Shown: positions 7,637 through 15,327 of the stretch, one piece after another
Layout: the number at the start of each line of letters is the position of its first letter
Numbering within the stretch: the first letter of the stretch is position 1
Assembly: GCA_903886165.1 (NCBI GenBank)
Contig: CAISLL010000122.1
Span: 1 to 29,529, forward strand
Length of the DNA stretch: 29,529 nucleotides
DNA from: an uncultured beta proteobacterium
Lineage (GTDB): Bacteria; Pseudomonadota; Gammaproteobacteria; Burkholderiales; Burkholderiaceae_C
Reading direction: 5' to 3'
The notes under the pieces: generated by a model
What the model saw: the letters and a program-made list of their open reading frames with translations, nothing else
Told to the model about the DNA's origin: nothing
The model's database searches: none
Translations under genes and position numbers: made by a program

Positions 7637-7999
7637 TTAAATTGCAGGTTGAAATTTTTCTGAAGTATGCCAGTGCACCAGGCCATCAGCCTCCGACACC
7701 TGGATTTTGACCAGCCCACCGCGACACGGCCCCATGCGACAGTGTCCGCTTTGCGGTGCGTACATGGCGCCATGGGTGGCACATATCAGCCAGTGGCCTG
7801 TCAAATCAAAGAACTCGTTGGGCTGGTAATCCATTTCCATCGGCACATGGCTGCAGCGGTTCAGGTAGGCAACCACCTGCCCTTGATAACGCACGGCAAA
7901 GGCGGCCTGGCTCTGGCCAAAATAAAGCACCTCAAACGGCACAGCGCGACTGCTGTCCGCCAGATCTTCGGATCGGCATAAAAATATCGCTTGCGTCAT
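7637..7999 (-). CDS. Small stand-alone Rieske [2Fe-2S] protein
   Basis: The 120-residue protein carries one complete Rieske site: Cys49-Ser-His51 and Cys73-Ala-Thr-His76, spaced as in Rieske ferredoxins, with the GHC and GPC turns after it. There is no signal peptide and no transmembrane segment, so it should be cytoplasmic. It resembles ferredoxin subunits of the NirD/BphF class rather than the bc1 complex subunit. No reductase or oxygenase gene is nearby, so its electron partner is unknown. It lies between the HAD phosphatase gene (19-nt gap) and sppA (1-nt gap), in one operon running from rluC. The fold is clear from the ligands; the role is not. Confidence 0.9.
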   Translation of the reverse strand: MTQAIFLCRSEDLADSSRAVPFEVLYFGQSQAAFAVRYQGQVVAYLNRCSHVPMEMDYQPNEFFDLTGHWLICATHGAMYAPQSGHCRMGPCRGGLVKIQVSEADGLVHWHTSEKFQPAI

Positions 8000-8018
8000 G
8001 CGAGTGGTTCAAGCCAGT

Positions 8019-8678
8019 TCAGGCATGGGCCAGCAGCCAATCATGCAGCTGTGTCACGTCATGTGCCACGTACAAGGGGTTGAGCGCGTAAAAGGCATCG
8101 GGTTCATGCGCCCCATAACTGACACCCACACTGGCGCAACCCGCATTCAAGGCCATTTGCAGGTCATGGGTGGTGTCACCGATCATCAGGGTGCGCTCAC
8201 GGGGCACATCAAACTCCGCCATCAATTCACGCAACATCAGCGGATCCGGCTTGCCAGCGGTCTGGTCTGCGGTGCGCGACGCGTCGAACGTGCCCGCAAG
8301 GATCGAGGCGGCTAGCGCCTCATCCAGCCCGCGGCGGCTTTTGCCAGTCGCCACCGTCAACACATGGCCCCTGGTTTTCAGGTCAGCCAACATGGGCAAC
8401 ACGCCCTCAAACAGGCTGATCTCGTGCTGGATCGCAAAATAGTGGTGCCGATAGCGATCCCCCAGCAAGGAGTAACGCTCTTTGGGCACATCCGGTGCGG
8501 CATGCGCCAACGCCTGCATCAAGCCCATGCCAATCACAAACGAGGCTTCTTTGTGTGTTGGCTTCTTGCCGCCGACATCCACCACCGCCGCCTGAATACA
8601 GCGGGCAATGATGGCGGTGGAATCAAACAGGGTGCCATCCCAGTCGAAAGCGATCAAATCGAAACGTCGTTGTGTCAT
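8019..8678 (-). CDS. HAD-family phosphatase, phosphoglycolate phosphatase-like
   Basis: The protein has 219 residues with the four HAD motifs: FDWDGTLFDS (nucleophile Asp12, acid/base Asp14), TVATGKS (Thr111), Lys143 in GKPDP, and MIGDTTHDLQMA (Asp168, Asp172). The helical cap between motifs I and II is typical of the Gph/PGP group, but motifs alone cannot fix the substrate; phosphoglycolate, pyrophosphate or a sugar phosphate are all possible. The start codon overlaps the rluC stop by 4 nt (ATGA), so translation is coupled. An HAD gene directly after rluC is, as I recall, usual in Burkholderiales. No residue is missing, so an active enzyme is expected. Confidence 0.92.
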   Translation of the reverse strand: MTQRRFDLIAFDWDGTLFDSTAIIARCIQAAVVDVGGKKPTHKEASFVIGMGLMQALAHAAPDVPKERYSLLGDRYRHHYFAIQHEISLFEGVLPMLADLKTRGHVLTVATGKSRRGLDEALAASILAGTFDASRTADQTAGKPDPLMLRELMAEFDVPRERTLMIGDTTHDLQMALNAGCASVGVSYGAHEPDAFYALNPLYVAHDVTQLHDWLLAHA

Positions 8679-9787
8679 GCATTGGGACGCGCAAGCGCTT
8701 GAAGTGAAGAAAATTGAGACAACTCGGGCGGCAGCTCTGCCAGCACTTCGACACGCTCTGCGGTGCCGGGATGATTGAACTGCAAGCGCCAGGCGTGCAG
8801 AAACATCCGCTTGAGTACTGGCACGTTGCTGGCGCGGGACAACAACTTGTTGAGTTCAAAATCACCATATTTGTCGTCACCCAAAATGGGGAAACCTTCG
8901 CTGGCCAGGTGCACACGAATCTGGTGCGTTCGCCCTGTCTTGATCGTCACTTCGAGCAAAGTGCCACCCGGCAGAGCCTCGCGCACACGCACCAGGGTCA
9001 CGGACGGCATGCCGTCAGGGTCTTCGCGCGACACCACCTTGACACGGCGCTCGCCCGCCTGTGCCTCTTTCCCATCCAGCAGATACTTGTGCAAAGGCTT
9101 GTCAAGCACCTTGAGCCTGGCTGGCCATTGACCTCGTACCATGGCCAGATAGGTCTTGCCAGTCTGGCGCTCACGAAACTGGTCTTGCAGGTTTTTCAGC
9201 GCGCTGCGTTTTTTTGCCACCAGCAAAATACCACTGGTTTCACGGTCCAGCCGATGCACCAGTTCCAGGAACTTGGCTTGTGGTCGTGCCATGCGCAGTT
9301 GTTCGATCACGCCAAAACTCACCCCTGAGCCGCCATGCACCGCCACCCCAGCGGGTTTGTTGATAACCAGCAGGCAATCGTCTTCCAGCAGCACCTCAAA
9401 GTCACGTGCCGGTCCGCCACGTGCGGCACCCTCGGCCATGGCCTGCGCTTTCTCGGCCACCCGCTCAGAGACGCGCACCGGTGGAACGCGCACCAGGTCA
9501 CCCACATCCAAACGGGTATCGGCGCCCACCCGGCCTTTGTTCACCCGCACTTCGCCGCTGCGGATCATCCTGTAAATGTGGGTCTTGGGTACCCCTTTTA
9601 GTTGGCGCATCAAAAAGTTGTCGACCCGCTGGCCTGCGCCGTCTTCATCAACGCAGACGGTTTTTGCTTCCGGCTTTGGCAGCGCAGGTTTGACCTCTAT
9701 AATGTGTTTCACTAGCGGTGTGCTGTAAGTGGTTGATTTAACTGATAGATCATTCGTTATGTCGGTGAAGTTTAGTTCACGCGCCAT
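8675..9787 (-). CDS. rluC: 23S rRNA pseudouridine synthase RluC
   Basis: RluC makes pseudouridine at 23S rRNA positions 955, 2504 and 2580 in E. coli. This protein has an S4 RNA-binding domain (about 53-100, with QRVDNFLMRQLKGVPK and GEVRVNK), then the catalytic domain with LVHRLDRETSG (Asp181) and KTGRTHQIRVHL. HGGSGVSFGVIEQLR is characteristic of RluC. With the ATG at 9787 it has 370 residues, including about 26 poorly conserved ones at the N-terminus; a GTG at 9712 would give an N-terminus closer to E. coli RluC, so the start is uncertain. The gene is divergent from rne, as in E. coli, and its 5' end contains the likely rne promoter. It heads the rluC-HAD-Rieske-sppA operon. Confidence 0.95.
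   Translation of the reverse strand: MARELNFTDITNDLSVKSTTYSTPLVKHIIEVKPALPKPEAKTVCVDEDGAGQRVDNFLMRQLKGVPKTHIYRMIRSGEVRVNKGRVGADTRLDVGDLVRVPPVRVSERVAEKAQAMAEGAARGGPARDFEVLLEDDCLLVINKPAGVAVHGGSGVSFGVIEQLRMARPQAKFLELVHRLDRETSGILLVAKKRSALKNLQDQFRERQTGKTYLAMVRGQWPARLKVLDKPLHKYLLDGKEAQAGERRVKVVSREDPDGMPSVTLVRVREALPGGTLLEVTIKTGRTHQIRVHLASEGFPILGDDKYGDFELNKLLSRASNVPVLKRMFLHAWRLQFNHPGTAERVEVLAELPPELSQFSSLQALARPNA
9676..9703 (+). promoter_or_regulatory. Probable rne promoter inside the 5' end of rluC
   Basis: TTGGCA (9676-9681) and a perfect TATAAT (9698-9703) are separated by 16 nt. Transcription would begin near 9710 and give an rne leader of about 520 nt. Long leaders are known for E. coli rne (361 nt from its main promoter). 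It is the best promoter match I found on this side of rne. Confidence 0.6.
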
Positions 9788-10234
9788 TTGCCCCGCCAGT
9801 AAAGTCGATACTGCCTGACGCGCCAGTTGTAAATGCCCAACCTGATGTTGCGCATGGCAATTCGAGTGTCAGGTCAAAACGACGCCTTGAAACCCAGAAT
9901 CGGAATACCCAAAATTCACAGCCGTGGGCTGTGAATGGAATGAAGCGAGATGTTTGTATTGATGTCCCTGATGTTTAAATGCCTGCAGCGCGCAAACGTG
10001 CTGTGCTTTGGCATGCGTCAGCCATTCACGCCTGTCAAAAAGGCGCGTAACGCTGTTAGATCAATAGCTAATTCTTATCCAAACCCGATCGCTCCCCTCC
10101 ACGCGCCTATACCCAGACTCATTGTGTGAGTCCAGGTTCTCCGGCTTTTCCTCCTTGTTTCAAAGCGTCAGTTTGTGTGTCATAGAAGCCCTTTAGGGCT
10201 TTCGGTTGATATTTAAATTGAAAGAACGCTGCCC
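9788..10234 (+). other. Long structured leader of rne, no gene seen
   Basis: This 447-nt gap holds no credible reading frame. It contains several inverted repeats: a perfect 10-bp stem with a 3-nt loop (arms 9914-9923 and 9927-9936); CGCCT/AGGCG (10029-10033, 10041-10045); GACTCA/TGAGTC (10116-10121, 10127-10132); and AAGCCC/GGGCTT (10186-10191, 10196-10201) about 30 nt before the start codon. E. coli RNase E controls its own mRNA through hairpins in the rne leader, so an analogous role is a fair inference. I cannot see sequence homology to the E. coli rne5 element by eye. Confidence 0.6.
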
Positions 10235-13200
10235 ATGAAACGGATGCTGATCAACGCGACGCAGGCTGAAGAACGCCGCCTCGCCATCGTCGACGGACAA
10301 AAACTGCTCGACTACGAAATCGAAATTGAAGGACGCGAACAACGCAAAGGCAACATTTACAAAGCCGTGGTTACCCGCGTCGAGCCCTCCCTCGAGGCCT
10401 GTTTTGTGGATTACGGCGAAGAGCGCCACGGATTCCTGCCGTTCAAGGAAATCTCGCGCCAATACTTTCAGCCAGGTGTGGCAGTCAGCCAGGCGCGCAT
10501 TCAGGAGGCCATCCGAGAAGGCCAGGAATTATTGGTCCAGGTTGAAAAAGAGGAGCGCGGCAACAAGGGCGCAGCACTGACCACCTTTGTGTCGCTGGCC
10601 GGTCGTTATGTGGTCCTGATGCCCAACAACCCGCGTGGTGGTGGCGTCAGTCGTCGCATCGAAGGCGAGGACCGTGCCGAACTGAAGGAAGCGCTGGACC
10701 AGCTCGAATACCCCAATGGCATGAGCATCATTGCCCGCACTGCTGGCATCGGCCGCAGCGCGCCAGAATTGCAGTGGGACCTGAACTACCTGCTGAAGTT
10801 GTGGGCAGCCATCGACGGCGCTGCCAAAGGCGCCAAGGGCGCATTCCTGATTTACCAGGAGTCATCGCTGGTGATTCGCGCCATTCGCGACTATTTCAAC
10901 CATGACATCGGCGACATCCTGATCGACACCGACGATGTGTACGAGCAAGCCCAGCAATTCATGGCCCATGTAATGCCTGAACACGCCGCTCGGGTGAAAC
11001 GCTACCGCGACGATGCACCGCTGTTTTCGCGCTTCCAGATCGAACATCAGATCGAATCCGCCTACGCCCGCACGGTGCAATTGCCCAGCGGCGGCGCGAT
11101 TGTGATTGACCACACCGAGGCGCTGGTCAGCGTCGACGTGAATTCGGCCCGCGCCATCAAGGGCGGCGACATTGAAGAAACCGCCACCCGCACCAACCTG
11201 GAAGCCGCCGACGAAGTGGCGCGCCAGGCTCGGCTGCGCGATTTGGGCGGCTTGATCGTCATTGACTTCATTGACATGGAAGAAAGCCGCAACCGCCGCG
11301 ACGTGGAAAGCCGCCTGCGCGATGCACTGCGGCAAGACCGTGCCCGCGTGCAGTTTGGCACCATCAGCAAATTTGGCCTGATGGAAATGAGCCGCCAGCG
11401 CCTGCGCCCGGCCCTCTCCGAGGGTGCCTCCATTCCCTGCCCGCGCTGCGGCGGCTCGGGCCACATCCGTGACACCGAATCCAGCGCGCTGCAAATTCTG
11501 CGCATCATCCAGGAAGAATCCCTCAAGGACAGCACGGCCTCTGTGCTGTGCCAGGTGCCGGTTGAAGTGGCGTCGTTCCTGCTCAACGAAAAACGCACTG
11601 AAATTGCCAAGATCGAGTTGAAGCAGCGCATCAACGTGATCATGGTGCCCAACAAGTCGCTTGAGACACCCAATTACCGCCTTGAACGCCTGAAACACGA
11701 CGATCCACGCCTGGACAACATCGAAGCCAGCTACAAGATGGCCGATGAAATCGAGGAAGCAACCGCGGTGACACGCCGCTCACAAGAACCCACGAACCGT
11801 CAAACACCTGTGATCAAAGGCGTGCTGCCCGACGCGCCGGCCCCGGTAGCACCCCCGAAACCTGTCGTTGCACCGACACCTGTGGCAGCGCAACCCCAGC
11901 CCAAGTCTGTTGCTGCGCCTGTAGTCGTCGAAAAAGGCTTCTTCGGCTGGATCAAGAGCCTGTTTGCGCCCGAGGCTGCACCGGCACCCACACCCGCCCC
12001 GGCGGTGGTTATGGAGCCCGCCAGGGAAGACAAACGCCCGTCCCGTGATGGCCGCCCAAGCCGGGACAACGCCCGTCGTGGCGAGCCACGTGGTGAAGGT
12101 CGCACCGACCGGGGTCCACGTCCTGAGGGTCGCCCACCGCGCGGCGAAGGCGTAGCAGAAGGCCGTGGTGAAGGTCGCGGCGGTAGCCGGGGCGGCAACC
12201 GCGGTGGCAACCGGGGTGAGCGCAGCGAGCGGCCGGAACGTGGCAACGGCCTGCGCGAGCGTGTGGACGTTCAGGCCAACAATGTGGCAGCCGAAGGCAA
12301 CAGCGGTGTGGTGATCGATGCCCAGCCAGGCAATCTGCCTGATGCTGGCCGCACTGAGCAACGCCCCGAACGCGGCCCACGCACTGGTGAACGCGGCGAA
12401 CGCGGTGGTCGCCCGGAACGTGGCGAGCGCCGCCCGCGTAGCCCACGCCCGGAAGGCGACGGCACTGCCGGCCAAGAGCAGACCAGCGGCCAGCCTGTCC
12501 ATGGTGATGGCGTGCAAGCCAATGCCGAAGGCACCGAGTCCAATGCACCCACCGATGTCCGTCCAGACGGTACACCACGGGAAAAGCGTTCACGTGACCG
12601 CTATGGCCGCGAGCGCAAGCCGCGCGGTGAACGCACCGAGCGCAGCGAATCGACTGAAGTTCAATCCAGTCTGGCGCTCGACGACGCACCGCAGGAAGAA
12701 GTAGTGCCACGCAAGTCCTACTTTACGCAGGCTGTAGCAGCCACCGAAGTTGCACAGGAAAGCACTTCGGCAGGTCCTCAAAGCGCATCGACGGAGCCGC
12801 AAAGCCCAGTGCCGGCGCCAGCCTTGACCCATGTCGAGGCAGTGGTGGCAACCGCGCCTTCCCCGGTGGCTCAGCCAGCCCCGGTCGAAGCTGTGGCGGC
12901 TGTCACCAGCACCACTCCTGCGGTCGATGTGTTGGCAGAGGCCGCGCCCGCAAAAACCCGTGCCGGCGCCCCTGCAAGCAAAGCCATCAGGGCGACAGCG
13001 GTACCAGCCGCAATAGCCACGACAACTGCCACCAAGGGCATGCCCAAAGTTCAGCCGTTTAGCCTGTCGCTTGGTGAATTGACGCAAGTCGCCGAGCAAT
13101 CCGGCCTGAACTGGGTGAACTCGGATGCGGCCAAGGTGGCAGCGGTGCAGGCAGCCATCGCGGCTGAGGCCAAACCGGTGCACACGCCACGAGAGCGGCC

Positions 13201-13300
13201 ACCCGTGGTCCAGATCGAGGACAAACCCCTGGTGCTGGTGGAAACCCGCCGCGACTTGCGCAACATGACGCTGCCATTTGAAAGCACCGAGCAGGTTTAA
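10235..13300 (+). CDS. rne: Ribonuclease E
   Basis: Single-strand endoribonuclease that starts mRNA decay and matures rRNA and tRNA. The 1021-residue protein begins MKRMLINATQ exactly as in E. coli. An S1 domain covers about 36-120 (NIYKAVVTRVEPSLEACF), the metal-binding catalytic aspartates are Asp301 (VSVDVNS) and Asp344 (VIDFIDME), and the zinc link is Cys402-Pro-Arg-Cys405. After about 510 the sequence becomes disordered: proline/alanine runs, then a long Arg/Gly/Glu-rich block (about 590-740) with repeated RGG-type units, and a conserved tail with LVLVETRRDLRNMTLPF. The tail probably binds RNA and degradosome partners; no partner site can be named from the sequence. Only a weak AAAGA site precedes the start. 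An intrinsic terminator follows. Confidence 0.98.
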   Translation: MKRMLINATQAEERRLAIVDGQKLLDYEIEIEGREQRKGNIYKAVVTRVEPSLEACFVDYGEERHGFLPFKEISRQYFQPGVAVSQARIQEAIREGQELLVQVEKEERGNKGAALTTFVSLAGRYVVLMPNNPRGGGVSRRIEGEDRAELKEALDQLEYPNGMSIIARTAGIGRSAPELQWDLNYLLKLWAAIDGAAKGAKGAFLIYQESSLVIRAIRDYFNHDIGDILIDTDDVYEQAQQFMAHVMPEHAARVKRYRDDAPLFSRFQIEHQIESAYARTVQLPSGGAIVIDHTEALVSVDVNSARAIKGGDIEETATRTNLEAADEVARQARLRDLGGLIVIDFIDMEESRNRRDVESRLRDALRQDRARVQFGTISKFGLMEMSRQRLRPALSEGASIPCPRCGGSGHIRDTESSALQILRIIQEESLKDSTASVLCQVPVEVASFLLNEKRTEIAKIELKQRINVIMVPNKSLETPNYRLERLKHDDPRLDNIEASYKMADEIEEATAVTRRSQEPTNRQTPVIKGVLPDAPAPVAPPKPVVAPTPVAAQPQPKSVAAPVVVEKGFFGWIKSLFAPEAAPAPTPAPAVVMEPAREDKRPSRDGRPSRDNARRGEPRGEGRTDRGPRPEGRPPRGEGVAEGRGEGRGGSRGGNRGGNRGERSERPERGNGLRERVDVQANNVAAEGNSGVVIDAQPGNLPDAGRTEQRPERGPRTGERGERGGRPERGERRPRSPRPEGDGTAGQEQTSGQPVHGDGVQANAEGTESNAPTDVRPDGTPREKRSRDRYGRERKPRGERTERSESTEVQSSLALDDAPQEEVVPRKSYFTQAVAATEVAQESTSAGPQSASTEPQSPVPAPALTHVEAVVATAPSPVAQPAPVEAVAAVTSTTPAVDVLAEAAPAKTRAGAPASKAIRATAVPAAIATTTATKGMPKVQPFSLSLGELTQVAEQSGLNWVNSDAAKVAAVQAAIAAEAKPVHTPRERPPVVQIEDKPLVLVETRRDLRNMTLPFESTEQV

Positions 13301-13326
13301 ACCCATCCAACTGGCTTTCCTACCGC

Positions 13327-13358
13327 AACAAGGGGCACCGTCGATGCCCCTTGTTTGT
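13327..13358 (+). terminator. Intrinsic terminator after rne
   Basis: An 11-bp stem (arms 13327-13337 and 13345-13355) around a 7-nt loop is followed by TGTTTG, so the tail TTGTTTGTTTG is U-rich. It lies 27 nt after the rne stop. Confidence 0.85.
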
Positions 13359-13360
13359 TT

Positions 13361-13501
13361 GCCCGCATTTACTTTTTGTTTGGTTTTCGCAACCGTCCGG
13401 TAGTGCTGTTCGACTGGGCCAACCCCTACGTCACCTTTGCGCGCCATGCCCGGGTCATGGTGGCCAGCGCGAAGCATGCACCAAACCCCACCGATGCTTA
13501 A
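13361..13501 (+). pseudogene. C-terminal remnant of a type II NADH dehydrogenase
   Basis: Read from 13361, one frame gives a continuous 46-residue stretch ending in TAA at 13499. It contains YFLFGFRNRPVVLFDWA followed by NPYVTFARHARVM. This resembles the amphipathic membrane-anchoring C-terminus of NDH-2 (ndh) proteins, which typically have a GFRNR-x-VV-x(3)-WA-x(2)-Y-x-TF-x-R-x-AR pattern. There is no start codon, ribosome site or catalytic domain in front of it; the rne terminator begins just upstream. It therefore looks like the tail of a deleted gene. Its stop overlaps the nhaA stop on the other strand. The assignment rests on pattern memory, not a search. Confidence 0.55.
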
Positions 13502-14748
13502 GGCTTGCCCTGTTCGTACATTTCGTACTTGGGCTCAGCCAATATGAACGGACGGGTTTGATCTTCGATGTTGGCGGATGGGGCGCTGACCGTTTTGGGC
13601 AACACGCGGGACAAAATGACAAGTCCCGCGATGGCTGAAAAAATCGATCCCGCATACACACCCAGGCGCACCGGTGTAGCCAGCGCCGGATCGGCAAAGG
13701 CCAATGCCCCAACAAAAAGACTCATGGTAAAACCCACACCGGCAATACAACCCACACCAGCGATTTGCCACCAATCGCCTGGCTTGTTGGCTTTGATGAG
13801 CTTTACTCCCAGGTAGGTCATCAAGAGGATACCGATGGGTTTGCCCAGTGCCAAGCCCAGTGCGGCGCCCAAGGTAATGGGGTGTTGCAGGTAATGACCC
13901 GCACCATCCAGGCTGATGCCTGCATTGGCAAAGGCAAACACCGGCATGATGCCAAACAAAACCCAGGGTCTGAAGCTGTGCTCCGCCTCATGCAGGGGGC
14001 TGTGACCGTCTTTGGCTTTGAGCGGCACGCACGCAGCCACGATCACACCGCCAATTGTGGGGCTAATGCCCGACTGGTACATCACCACCCAAAGCATGAT
14101 GCCCGTCAAAATGTACAGGCCCACAGAAGCCACCTTCAAGCGGTTCATCACCACCAGCACGGCACTGACGCCTGTGGCAATCAGCAGGTAGTCCGGAAAA
14201 ACCTTCTCGGTGTAGAAAATCGCCACGATCACAATGGCCCCCAGATCGTCGACCACCGCAACCGCCAGCAAAAACGCCTTCAATGCGACCGGCACCCGAT
14301 TGCCCAGCAAGGACAACACCCCCAACGCAAAGGCAATATCGGTCGCCGCCGGAATGGCCCAGCCCTTGCCAAAGCCCGCACCGCCTGCTAGCGCCAAAAA
14401 CAACAGCGCCGGCACGGCCATGCCGCCTGCGGCGGCCAGCACGGGCAGCAGCGCCGCCTTTGGGTCGGAGAGTTGCCCCTCCATCATCTCGCGTTTGAGC
14501 TCCAGCCCGACGAAGAAAAAAAACAACGCCATCAACGCGTTTTTGATCCAGTATGCCACCTTCATCTCAATGCCGCCGCCCGTGGGTCCAATGCTGAAAG
14601 ACGTTGCAAGTACCGATTGGTAGTCAGTCCCCCAAGGAGAATTCACGACGATCATCGCCAGCGCAGCGACAAAGACCAGCAATGCGCCTGGCACGGCTTC
14701 ATGCGGCAAAAAACCTAGGACTTTGTGTTCGGATGCAGGGACGGTCAT
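13498..14748 (-). CDS. nhaA: Na+/H+ antiporter NhaA
   Basis: Inner-membrane antiporter that exchanges sodium for protons in pH and salt homeostasis. From the ATG at 14748 it has 416 residues and about 12 hydrophobic segments. Conserved features: FFVGLELKREM (about 78-88), ATDIAFALG with Asp137, and VVDDLGAIVIVAIFYT with Asp167-Asp168, equal to Asp133, Asp163 and Asp164 of E. coli NhaA, which carry out ion exchange. A TTG 7 codons upstream (14769) could extend the frame but would overlap the preceding gene. It lies 13 nt after the truncated CaCA antiporter, so the two may share a transcript and a theme of cation transport. The gene looks complete. Confidence 0.96.
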   Translation of the reverse strand: MTVPASEHKVLGFLPHEAVPGALLVFVAALAMIVVNSPWGTDYQSVLATSFSIGPTGGGIEMKVAYWIKNALMALFFFFVGLELKREMMEGQLSDPKAALLPVLAAAGGMAVPALLFLALAGGAGFGKGWAIPAATDIAFALGVLSLLGNRVPVALKAFLLAVAVVDDLGAIVIVAIFYTEKVFPDYLLIATGVSAVLVVMNRLKVASVGLYILTGIMLWVVMYQSGISPTIGGVIVAACVPLKAKDGHSPLHEAEHSFRPWVLFGIMPVFAFANAGISLDGAGHYLQHPITLGAALGLALGKPIGILLMTYLGVKLIKANKPGDWWQIAGVGCIAGVGFTMSLFVGALAFADPALATPVRLGVYAGSIFSAIAGLVILSRVLPKTVSAPSANIEDQTRPFILAEPKYEMYEQGKP

Positions 14749-14761
14749 CGTGGCAGGTTTT

Positions 14762-15193
14762 CTAGTCAATCGAGTACAAGCAACCCTTATAGGCTGCGCA
14801 AGAGGTCAGAAATACCCATCCTTCCCAGCGCTGCAGTTTGGCTCCCGTGATCGCAAAGTAAGCCAGCGGAGCGGTGGCACCCAGCATCATCCAAATGTCA
14901 AAACTGGCAATTTGGGGCGGCATATCAATCAGCTGGATGATCGACGCGGCCCCCAGAATGTATAGAAAGTTGGCGATATTAGAGCCCACCACATTGCCCA
15001 CCGCAATACTGGGCGCGCCGGGCACACTGGTCACCAGTTCGGGGGTCGAGGTGCCAAACCCCACCAGCGTCAACCCAATCAGGAGCGGCGATAACCCCAA
15101 CGACGTGGCCGACGCCACGGCCCCGCGTACCAACAACTCGCCACCCACCAATAGCAACACCAGGCCCAGGCCAACAGATACCCAAGCTTCCAT
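14762..15193 (-). pseudogene. Half-size CaCA-family Ca2+/Na+ antiporter (YrbG-like), probably internally deleted
   Basis: From the ATG at 15193 (GGGGG ribosome site 8 nt upstream) the frame gives 143 residues; YrbG-type antiporters have about 320 residues in two homologous halves. The N-terminus (EAWVSVGLGLVLLLVGGELL, then LVGFGTSTPELVTS and GNVVGSNIAN) is the alpha-1 repeat. The C-terminus (PPQIASFDIWMMLGAT, RWEGWVFLTSCAAY) looks like the end of the second half. This suggests recombination between the two internal repeats with loss of the middle. The loop before GNVVG is also shorter than usual. It may be inactive, or could work as a dimer like ancestral half-size transporters; the reading frame itself is intact. 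Confidence 0.65.
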
Positions 15194-15327
15194 GCGTTTT
15201 TCCCCCAGTTGCGGGCACACCAGCCCTTTGATGCCAAGCTGAGTATGCCGCCGGGTGGCAAACATACCTGGTGGCTTGCGATTTTCGGCCCGCAACAGCG
15301 TGGCAATACCCGATTGCCGTTGCAGCT

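Noticed and set aside
10056..10083. AATAGCTA in the rne leader as another copy of the dispersed element
   Set aside because: The right arm (GGxCTATAGCC) is missing at the expected distance.
12009..12710. Long minus-strand reading frames opposite the rne tail
   Set aside because: They mirror a low-complexity GC-rich coding region, have no family features, and contain Cys/His/Arg-rich nonsense composition.
15194..15327. Gene between the GGDEF gene and the truncated antiporter
   Set aside because: An in-frame upstream extension of the antiporter exists, but the ATG at 15193 has the good ribosome site, and the upstream residues match nothing I recognise.
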